NCBI GenBank assembly: GCA_938024995.1
Contig: CALJDU010000019.1
Coordinates: forward strand, 62,001-126,000
Source of the DNA: an uncultured bacterium
GTDB taxonomy: Bacteria; Myxococcota_A; Polyangia; Polyangiales; Houyiibacteriaceae
DNA: 64,000 bases
Direction: 5' to 3'
The notes beneath the pieces are model-generated. The model did no database searches and was not told where the DNA came from. It saw nothing but the letters and a program-made list of their open reading frames with translations. Every line of letters starts with the position of its first letter. Position 1 is the first letter of the stretch. This document shows, piece after piece, positions 57,875 through 64,000 of this stretch. A program made the position numbers and the translations under genes.

Positions 57875-58722
57875 GTGATCACCTTGGCGTCGCGGAGTCG
57901 TCGATGGGAGAGCGTCAGGCCACCTGCGCAAACCGCGACCAAAATAGGAAGCGCGTGGAACCAGCGCAGGTCGCTCGAAGGTTCGATCTTGAAGACGGCG
58001 TCCCCGACAATCTCGAGGAGGGCGGGGAGCGAGATCAATCGGAGCCACGGCCAGTCGCTCACCTCAAAGACGATCGAGGCGAGCACATGCGGCACCAAGA
58101 AGACCAGGATCCACCCGCTCATCGTGAACGCGCGGCTCTTGCTGAACGACGAGACGGTCACGGACGCGATCGCGAGGACCACTGAGATCACAGCGGCGTG
58201 GAGAACCGCCGGCAGGATCAGCGCGACCGACTCCAGCCGAAGCTCGGGCTCAATCGTGCCGGAAATCGCGATCAGGAGAAGCGTTCCGGGCACCACCAGA
58301 ATCGAGAAGCTCAAGATGGAGACCGCGCCGATCCGAGAGATGAGGTACTGGACCGGCGTGACCGGCTTGGCGAAGTAAAACTGAAACGCCTTGAAGTTGA
58401 GGTCCTCTGCGATCGCGCTCGCGCCCGCGCCCAGCGTGATGAGCGAGATGAAGAGCCAGAGCTGCCAGATGTAGAGACCGTGGACGTAGGTCGGCGCGTC
58501 GAGCGGCGGGACTTGGTCACCGGCTTGGCTCTTGATGTAGAACCGGATCCCGATCCCGGCGATGGCGACGACGGGCGGTACCCAAGAGAGGAAGAGCGCG
58601 ATCTTGACGAGCCATGAGCCCCACGCCCGACGCAGCGCATGGCGGAGCATGACGCGCGTGTTTTGGGAGGCCGGGAGGCGTTCGCCTTGATACGGTCTGT
58701 AGCCGAGGTCGCGGACCGTCAT
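57871..58722 (-). CDS. ABC transporter permease (ABC-2 type), first gene of the operon
   Basis: A 283-aa membrane protein with about six helices. Conserved coupling segment ASAIAEDLNFKAFQFYFAKPVTPVQY resembles the EEVENRT...RPV element of the second permease, so the two are distant paralogues. The N-terminus starts with a basic amphipathic stretch (MTVRDLGYRPYQGERLP), found in many such permeases. The ATG 58722 has no ribosome site; TAGCCT lies eight bases before it. Confidence 0.88.
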   Translation of the reverse strand: MTVRDLGYRPYQGERLPASQNTRVMLRHALRRAWGSWLVKIALFLSWVPPVVAIAGIGIRFYIKSQAGDQVPPLDAPTYVHGLYIWQLWLFISLITLGAGASAIAEDLNFKAFQFYFAKPVTPVQYLISRIGAVSILSFSILVVPGTLLLIAISGTIEPELRLESVALILPAVLHAAVISVVLAIASVTVSSFSKSRAFTMSGWILVFLVPHVLASIVFEVSDWPWLRLISLPALLEIVGDAVFKIEPSSDLRWFHALPILVAVCAGGLTLSHRRLRDAKVIT

Positions 58723-58730
58723 GGCCGCGG

Positions 58731-58736
58731 AGGCTA
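58731..58736 (-). promoter_or_regulatory. -10-like box TAGCCT, 8 bases before the ABC operon
   Basis: Minus strand TAGCCT, CCGCGGCC, ATG 58722. The same hexamer precedes the small gene at 35925. Confidence 0.4.
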
Positions 58737-58751
58737 CGCTGCAAGTAGGTG

Positions 58752-58775
58752 CGCTTCAACCGGTTCCGGGAAGCG
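58752..58775 (-). terminator. Small hairpin between the receiver gene and the ABC operon
   Basis: CGCTTC (58752-58757) pairs with GAAGCG (58770-58775), with a self-complementary CCGG/AACCGGTT inside. It lies just after the receiver gene on the minus strand. It may terminate, but lacks a T-run. Confidence 0.3.
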
Positions 58776-58785
58776 TCTTCAAAGT

Positions 58786-59232
58786 CTAGCTGACCTTGGC
58801 GTCTTCGTCGGTCGTGATGCCCGCTTCGATCGCATCCACGGAAAGCCGATGGTGTGAGGATCGACGAGCTGCACGCGCTGCCGCATCTTTGACGGCAGAC
58901 AAGAGCCCCATCATCGAGAAAGGCTTCGAGAGGACCTTCAGGAAGAGCCGCCGCTCTTTGTCGGTGACCGACTCCGCCGTTCCTGTCATCAGCAAAGCGA
59001 CTGGAGCAATCCCGAACGAAGACTCCAATGTGGCGACAAACTGCGCACCTGTCATCGCCGGGAGGCGAAAGTCCGCGATAATAACATCGGGCAACGGGTT
59101 CTGCTCCAAGTGCGTGAGAGCAGCGGTCGCGCTATCGAACGTGATGGTCTCAAAACCGATAGACTCAACCGCCTTCTCCACCAAAAGGCGGATCATCGCG
59201 TCGTCATCAACAATGAGGACTTGGGTCTGCAC
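58786..59232 (-). CDS. Single-domain response regulator (receiver only)
   Basis: A 148-aa CheY-like protein: VDDDAMIR acidic pocket, phosphoacceptor Asp54 in IIADFRLPAMTG, a Thr in LLMTGTAE and Lys103 in LSKPFS. A short basic tail (AARAARRSSHHRL) follows the domain. There is no output domain, so it signals by binding a partner. GTG start with AAAGG close upstream. No cognate kinase is adjacent; the nearest are the kinases at 45040 and 47821. Confidence 0.93.
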   Translation of the reverse strand: MQTQVLIVDDDAMIRLLVEKAVESIGFETITFDSATAALTHLEQNPLPDVIIADFRLPAMTGAQFVATLESSFGIAPVALLMTGTAESVTDKERRLFLKVLSKPFSMMGLLSAVKDAAARAARRSSHHRLSVDAIEAGITTDEDAKVS

Positions 59233-59524
59233 GGTGCCTTTAACGTGGGCGTGTTCACGTGTGATGTCCAGTGGATTCCTGTTTCGGCGGAAACTTTCGA
59301 GCGTTTTCGTGGGTTAGGAAACCACAATTTATTACAAACCTCCCTCATTTGTGACGTCTCTCCAGCAAATCGAAACATACCTTCCTCTGTCACCCATAGT
59401 CCCCATTCAGGGTCTCTTTCTGTAACGAAGCGTGGAAGAAGCCAATGCTCTTGATCGTTGACCCTGCATCCGTGTTTGAAGGTTTCCCGCTCAACTCCTG
59501 GTATTCCGGAACGCGCTGGCAGCC
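59233..59524. other. A+T-rich divergent intergenic region
   Basis: 292 bases between the receiver gene and the DUF58 gene, clearly lower in G+C (roughly half in 59300-59420) than the rest. It contains TTTATTACA (about 59330) and other A+T tracts that may be promoter material for both directions. A 115-codon open frame crosses it on the minus strand, but it overlaps both neighbours and I do not annotate it. No hairpin or riboswitch pattern recognised. Confidence 0.45.
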
Positions 59525-60850
59525 ATGAGCGTCGATCCAAAGAGCGTCGATCCGAACGAAGGTGACGAACCGACGCTCAAGAAGCGGCTCTTCCGCTGGA
59601 TGAGTCGTGCTCGCGATCTCTTTCCGCTTCGTCCGCTTGGGATCCTCATCACTTGTGGCGCGCTCCTTTCGCTGAAGTGGTTCGCCTCTGCGGAACAAGA
59701 TCTTGTCGTCTTGGTGGTCGGAACGGCCGCGCTCTTCCTCGTCGCGATCGCCGTGACGTTTGTCGTCGTCACAGCGCTCGCGCTCAAGGTGTTCTCAAAC
59801 CGCCGACCCAGCTCCGAGTCGGACGACCCGCTCACGTTCGAGACGACTCGCTTTCAGCGCACCGGAGCCACTCGCGCGTCGATGTTCTGGTTGCCCTTCG
59901 TTCAGTCGCGCGTGGCGTGGCTGAGCCAGAGGGAGGTCGCGGTGCGCTGGGTTTCTTCCCGGCGTGGTCGACTCGCCGAGGAAGCGCGATTTTCTCGTCG
60001 GGGAACGATCCACGAGATTGAGCGTCGGCACGTGATTCAAGATCCGTTTGGGCTCGCTCGGGTCGCGACCCGTTCTTCACGTTCCGTGAGCTATACGGTC
60101 CTGCCGCACGTTGGCGCGATGCGCTCCGCGCCGCTCCTCATGACGCTGGCGGGTGGAGAGGACGTCCCGCATCCGCTCGGCGTTGACCAGGGCGACCGAC
60201 TGGACCTCCGACGCTACGCGCCTGGGGATCCCGTTCGCTTCATTCACTGGAAGGTGTTCGCGCGGACGCGGGAGCTTGTCGTCCGTGTCCCGGAACGAGC
60301 GCTCGCGCGATCGCGTCGCACCGTCGCGTACTTGATCGCCGGTGACGGAGACGAAGCGAGCTCGGCCTGTGCACGTGTCGCGATCAGTTCAAGCGCGCTT
60401 GGCGAGGATTGGATCTTCGGCGCGGACGGAAGCGGCGAGTGCACCACGCAGCCTGACGCGCTAGACGCGATCGTTCGTTCCGCGGATCACGTGGGCGAGA
60501 ACGGGTTGAGCGCGTTCCTTGCGTCGACCGACCGTTCCGGTCCGAGCAGCGCGATCGTGTTCGCCCCGACGCGTCCTGGCGCGTGGATCGACTCCGTGAT
60601 TCGTGTCTCACGACAGCGACCGTCGCGTCTTCGGGTCGTCCTCGGAGTGGATGGGTTGACGTCTTCGCGGGCGCCGTCGTTGCTTCGTCGTGCGCTCACC
60701 CGCACGCGAGGTCTGAAGGCGTCGAGCGCCGACGATCTCGACGAGGTGACGCGGAGGCTCGGCGGCGCAGTGGACGTTTTGGTGATCGACCGGGTCACCG
60801 GTCGCGTGCTCGGTGAGGCGCATCGGCGCCAAGCGCGGAGGGCCGCGTGA
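59525..60850 (+). CDS. DUF58-domain membrane protein
   Basis: A 441-aa protein with two hydrophobic helices near the N-terminus (about 38-54 and 60-88), then a beta region and the DUF58 signature GDRLDLRRYAPGDPVRFIHWK in which the RxYxxGD...IhWk pattern is exact, followed by a vWA-like fold. DUF58 proteins occur with MoxR ATPases and transglutaminase-like proteins and are thought to assist assembly of envelope or metal-dependent complexes. The stop overlaps the next gene by four bases. The gene order here is DUF58-TgpA-MoxR. Confidence 0.92.
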   Translation: MSVDPKSVDPNEGDEPTLKKRLFRWMSRARDLFPLRPLGILITCGALLSLKWFASAEQDLVVLVVGTAALFLVAIAVTFVVVTALALKVFSNRRPSSESDDPLTFETTRFQRTGATRASMFWLPFVQSRVAWLSQREVAVRWVSSRRGRLAEEARFSRRGTIHEIERRHVIQDPFGLARVATRSSRSVSYTVLPHVGAMRSAPLLMTLAGGEDVPHPLGVDQGDRLDLRRYAPGDPVRFIHWKVFARTRELVVRVPERALARSRRTVAYLIAGDGDEASSACARVAISSSALGEDWIFGADGSGECTTQPDALDAIVRSADHVGENGLSAFLASTDRSGPSSAIVFAPTRPGAWIDSVIRVSRQRPSRLRVVLGVDGLTSSRAPSLLRRALTRTRGLKASSADDLDEVTRRLGGAVDVLVIDRVTGRVLGEAHRRQARRAA

Positions 60851-63141
60851 AGTCAGAGCAACGCGCGGAGCGCCGAGCGAAGCCGACGGCGCGACCGATC
60901 GCGGGGGCCGCGCCGAACCCTGAACACCTCGAGACCTCGGCGACGGTGGTCACAGAGCAACCGGATGCACCGCAGGTGGAGCCGCTTCTCGCGACGATCG
61001 CGCGGGTCGGCGTCTACGGCTTGGTCGCCGCCGTCTTCACGTGGCCGCTCGCGGATGTCTTCCCAGTTGTCTGTGCCGCGTTGCTGACCGGCGCCGGCGC
61101 GATGATGGGTCCGTTGCTCGCGCGCACGTCGCTTCGCAGCGTCGCCATTGTCTTGTTCGCGGCGATCGCCTTCATCCTGGTGCAGTTCGCGGGGAGCGCC
61201 CTGAGAGACTCGATGATGGTCGCGTCGTCCCTTGGGCCGGCGAACACGATCCTCTTCGATGACGTCGTCTCGCTCGGGTTGTCTGCGTTCGTGATCGCGC
61301 TCGCGGTCCGCGCTCTGTCCGCGCGTCGACCGCTCTTCGCCGCGCTTGAGGTTCTCGCGATCAGCTCGGCGTTTGCGCAGCTCGTGATCGCGCATCGCCA
61401 TGGCGCGATCAACCGTCCCTTCGACCTCGCGGATCCGATCATCAGCGCCGGGGGCGACCCGAGCGTCGTCTTCTTCGGTCTCGGCGCGATCTGTACCGCG
61501 ACCGTGATCCTCTTCCTCGTCCGTGAGCGGAACGTCCTCCGCTACGTCTGGCACCTCGCGGCGGTCGCGTTGCTCTTAGGCCTGTTGCTCGGCGGGAGCG
61601 GTCTACTTCAGGTTCCGCCGACCCCGCTCGATGACGGTGGGCTCGGCTTGAATGGGGAGGGCGAAGAGGGCGATGATGAACGTGAAGGCGAGCGTGAGCG
61701 CGAAGCGGAAGGCGGCGGGGAGTCCCAGCCAGACAACGAGCTCCGCTTCCAAAATAATTTCTCTCCGAGTCAGCGCCAGACACCGGTTGGCGTCGTCCTC
61801 TTTCACGACGACTACTCGCCACCTTCCGGGGCGTACTACCTTCGCCAAGACGCCTTCAGTCACTACAACGGTCGGCGGATGGTCCGCGCGACCGAGCGAG
61901 AGATCGATCGCGACACACAGACGCGTTTCCCGACCACACCGTACGAGGTCGACGGTCCAGCGCTTGGGCAGAACCGAACGCTGCTCGAGACCACCGTCGC
62001 GTTGATGACCGAACACGGCCGACCGGTCGGACTCGAAGCGCCGATCCGCTACGCGCCGACCGCGAATCCCAATCCCGATCGCTTCGTCCGGACCTACCGC
62101 GTCACCTCGGCCGTGATGACGGCGGACTTCGCGGCGATGATCGGCGCGGCTTCAGGTGACCCAAGCTGGAGCGATGAGGTGCGCGCGCACTACCTCAAGG
62201 GGCCCGATGATCCGCGGTACGCGGCGTTGGCCGAAGAGATCCTCGCGGAGTTCCTCTCGGCCGAGCAGCGGAGCGACGCGATGATGCGAGTGGCGGCGGT
62301 CACGCAGTGGCTCGGGCGCGAGTCCATCTACAACACGCAGACCCGCCACGCGAACGTCGAGGACCCGGTCGGCGACTTCCTCTTCGGCGACCGCGAGGGA
62401 TACTGCGTTCACCTCGCGCACGCGGCGGTCTACCTCATGCGTGAGGCTGGGCTCCCCGCGCGTGTCGCGACGGGTTACGCCATTGACGAAGCGACGCGAC
62501 GCGGCGGATCCGCGCTTCTCATCACGAGCGATCGATCGCACGCGTGGCCGGAGGTGTACCTCGACGGTTTCGGTTGGGTCGTCACCGACGTGACCCCGGC
62601 CCGGGTCGCGACGCCCCCGCCGTCCGCGCCTGACCCGGATCTTCAGCGTCTCCTCGGAGAGCTCGCGCGCGGTCAATCGACCGCGCCGCCGGACGCGAAC
62701 CCGCCCATTCCCGCGATGGTCCGACGCGTGCGCGGGTGGATCGGACAGCTCGGCTGGGCGCTGCTCTTCATCTTGATGCTCGGGGTCGTCACGCTCTACG
62801 TGATCAAGACGTGGCGCGCGCTTCGGCCGCGCTTCGCGAACGAAGAGGCCGCGCCTCGGGTGGTGTACCGGTCCGCTTTGGATCGGCTGAGCGAGGTCGG
62901 GGTCACGCGAACGCCAGGCGAGTCGCAGGAAGCGTTCGCGGCCCGCGTCGGCGATCGCTTCCCGTCGCTGCGAGCGCTCACCGGTGCACATGTCGGGTCT
63001 CGTTACGGGAGCCTTCGGGTCGACCGCGCTGGGTTGCCTACCGCCGCCCGTGCGCTCCGCGAGGAGCTCAAACAGGACGCGCCGCTCTGGCGCCGCGTGG
63101 TTGGACTCGTCACCCCTTGGAGCTTTCTCCGCTCTCGCTGA
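60847..63141 (+). CDS. Transglutaminase-like membrane protein (TgpA type)
   Basis: A 764-aa protein. About seven hydrophobic helices occupy residues 45-260. A Glu/Asp/Gly-rich linker (EGEEGDDEREGEREREAEGG) follows, then a periplasmic transglutaminase-fold domain with triad Cys520 (GYCVHLAH), His565 (SHAWPEVY) and Asp581 (VTDVTP), and a final helix (about 635-655) with a cytoplasmic DUF4129-like tail. It is the expected partner of DUF58 and MoxR. ATG? The start is GTG 60847, overlapping the DUF58 stop (GTGA). Confidence 0.92.
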   Translation: MKSEQRAERRAKPTARPIAGAAPNPEHLETSATVVTEQPDAPQVEPLLATIARVGVYGLVAAVFTWPLADVFPVVCAALLTGAGAMMGPLLARTSLRSVAIVLFAAIAFILVQFAGSALRDSMMVASSLGPANTILFDDVVSLGLSAFVIALAVRALSARRPLFAALEVLAISSAFAQLVIAHRHGAINRPFDLADPIISAGGDPSVVFFGLGAICTATVILFLVRERNVLRYVWHLAAVALLLGLLLGGSGLLQVPPTPLDDGGLGLNGEGEEGDDEREGEREREAEGGGESQPDNELRFQNNFSPSQRQTPVGVVLFHDDYSPPSGAYYLRQDAFSHYNGRRMVRATEREIDRDTQTRFPTTPYEVDGPALGQNRTLLETTVALMTEHGRPVGLEAPIRYAPTANPNPDRFVRTYRVTSAVMTADFAAMIGAASGDPSWSDEVRAHYLKGPDDPRYAALAEEILAEFLSAEQRSDAMMRVAAVTQWLGRESIYNTQTRHANVEDPVGDFLFGDREGYCVHLAHAAVYLMREAGLPARVATGYAIDEATRRGGSALLITSDRSHAWPEVYLDGFGWVVTDVTPARVATPPPSAPDPDLQRLLGELARGQSTAPPDANPPIPAMVRRVRGWIGQLGWALLFILMLGVVTLYVIKTWRALRPRFANEEAAPRVVYRSALDRLSEVGVTRTPGESQEAFAARVGDRFPSLRALTGAHVGSRYGSLRVDRAGLPTAARALREELKQDAPLWRRVVGLVTPWSFLRSR

Positions 63142-63188
63142 ATTCGCGCCTTCGCTCAAGGTGACCCGCAAGCAAAAGAAAAGACACG

Positions 63189-64000
63189 ATGGAAGAACAA
63201 GCAGAACACTCGGCGCAGGATTCACTCGCTCCAGCGGCGCCCAACGCGCTCGACGCTGCGCATCGCGTGGTCGCGCGTCTGCGTCATCGGCTTCGCGCGG
63301 CGGTGATGGGGCGAGACGACGTGATCGATCTCGTGCTGGTCGCGCTGATCGCCGATGGCCATGTGTTGCTCGAGGACTACCCCGGGTCCGGAAAGACCAC
63401 GCTCGCGCGGGCGCTGGGGGAGTCGATCCAGGTCGCGTCTGCGGACGCCGAGATCGCTGCGTTTCGGCGCGTCCAGTTTACGCCGGATCTTCTGCCGAGC
63501 GACATCACCGGGACCAACGTCTTTGATGTCGAGCGAAACGGCTTCGACTTTCGGCGCGGGCCGCTCTTCGCGCACATCGTCCTCGCCGACGAGATCAACC
63601 GGACGTCGCCCAAGGTGCAATCGGCGATGCTCGAGGCGATGGCCGAGAAGCAGATCACCGTCGACAACCACACCTATGAGCTCGACGCGCTCTTCTTCGT
63701 GATCGCGACGCAAAACCCGATCGACCTCGCCGGGACCTACCCGCTCCCGACCCCCCAGCTTGATCGCTTCCTCTTTAAGATCCGTATGGAACACATCGCG
63801 CGGGACGCAGAGCTGTCCGTGCTCGCGAGCTATCCTGAGCGGACGATCGACGCCGCGGCGAAGCTGTCGTCGGTCACGCGCGACGAAGTCGTCGCGGCAC
63901 GAGAAGCGGTTCGCGCGGGGGTGGTGATCGATCCTGTGGTGCGTGAGTCAATGGTTGACCTCGCGCGCGCGCTGCGCGCCGACCCTCGGGTGCTCCAGGG
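63189..64000 (+). CDS. MoxR-family AAA+ ATPase (gene cut by window end)
   Basis: 270 codons are visible and the frame is still open at the window end. Walker A GSGKT (66-70) in YPGSGKTTLA, Walker B with VLADEINRTSPKVQSAML, and the sensor region ATQNPIDLAGTYPLPTPQLDRF mark the MoxR/RavA group, which acts as a chaperone for complex assembly. AGAAAAG a few bases upstream is a weak ribosome site. It follows the transglutaminase gene by 47 bases, completing the DUF58-TgpA-MoxR set in reverse of the commoner order. Confidence 0.94.
   Translation, partial: MEEQAEHSAQDSLAPAAPNALDAAHRVVARLRHRLRAAVMGRDDVIDLVLVALIADGHVLLEDYPGSGKTTLARALGESIQVASADAEIAAFRRVQFTPDLLPSDITGTNVFDVERNGFDFRRGPLFAHIVLADEINRTSPKVQSAMLEAMAEKQITVDNHTYELDALFFVIATQNPIDLAGTYPLPTPQLDRFLFKIRMEHIARDAELSVLASYPERTIDAAAKLSSVTRDEVVAAREAVRAGVVIDPVVRESMVDLARALRADPRVLQ

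Noticed and set aside
59193..59540. A 115-codon minus-strand frame in the A+T-rich gap
   Set aside because: It overlaps the receiver gene and the DUF58 start, has no ribosome site or -10 box and no recognised family. The Trp/Glu-rich middle looks protein-like, so ribosome profiling could change this.

Overview
The window is about two-thirds G+C, gene-dense, and looks like chromosome of a myxobacterium-like organism (Myxococcota; a Sandaracinus-type relative is my inference). The clues are many Ser/Thr kinases with the HRDVSPxN catalytic loop, PEGA/TPR envelope proteins, Cys-rich secreted lipoproteins with Asp/Ala linkers, a DUF1592/DUF1552 pair, an FHA-type sigma-54 activator, and abundant histidine kinases. 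I see no tRNA, rRNA, CRISPR array, insertion sequence or phage gene. The first and last genes are cut by the window edges. No stretch over 300 bases lacks a gene.

Layout. 1-921: 3' end of an ABC1/UbiB-family kinase gene. 1146-4664: three tandem lipoproteins, a strong terminator, and a lipoprotein serine protease. 4702-6105: an FHA-sigma-54 enhancer-binding protein. 6217-16797: a tightly coupled envelope/kinase island (two small lipoproteins, two PEGA proteins, three Ser/Thr kinases, a 797-aa Cys-rich lipoprotein, two membrane proteins). 17008-24081: secA, rph, a NtrB-like histidine kinase and a degenerate receiver protein. 24103-32771 (minus): TPR metallopeptidase, nudC, DUF1552/DUF1592 pair, HEAT-repeat protein. 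33041-36725: DksA-like protein, dcd, three small membrane proteins, a small basic protein, tdk. 37612-44975: acyl-AMP ligase, ACP, thioesterase, Ppx/GppA, PilZ protein, methyltransferase. 45040-48957: two multi-domain kinases. 49032-53119: radical SAM protein, 16-repeat Cys-rich lipoprotein, CapA-like protein. 53131-59232 (minus): LRR protein, epimerase, ABC exporter, receiver. 59525-64000: DUF58, transglutaminase and MoxR genes.

The most interesting signal is regulatory. An identical inverted repeat, GCTGGTCA-N6-TGACCAGC with unrelated spacers, occurs twice: at 1003-1024 and at 6105-6126 (starting on the last base of the activator gene's stop codon). Each lies about 100-120 bp upstream of the start site predicted by a sigma-54 type promoter: near-consensus at 6189-6204 and weaker at 1107-1122. 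These precede the kinase island and the lipoprotein operon that flank the FHA activator. This suggests a self-contained circuit: kinases phosphorylate a partner, the FHA domain reads phosphothreonine, and the activator drives envelope lipoprotein and kinase genes from sigma-54 promoters.

A second signal is genome-wide in character. At 14 genes a TAnnnT hexamer sits 6-9 bases before the start codon, where a -10 box would make the mRNA leaderless. Several start codons here were chosen on that basis, and each such case is stated.
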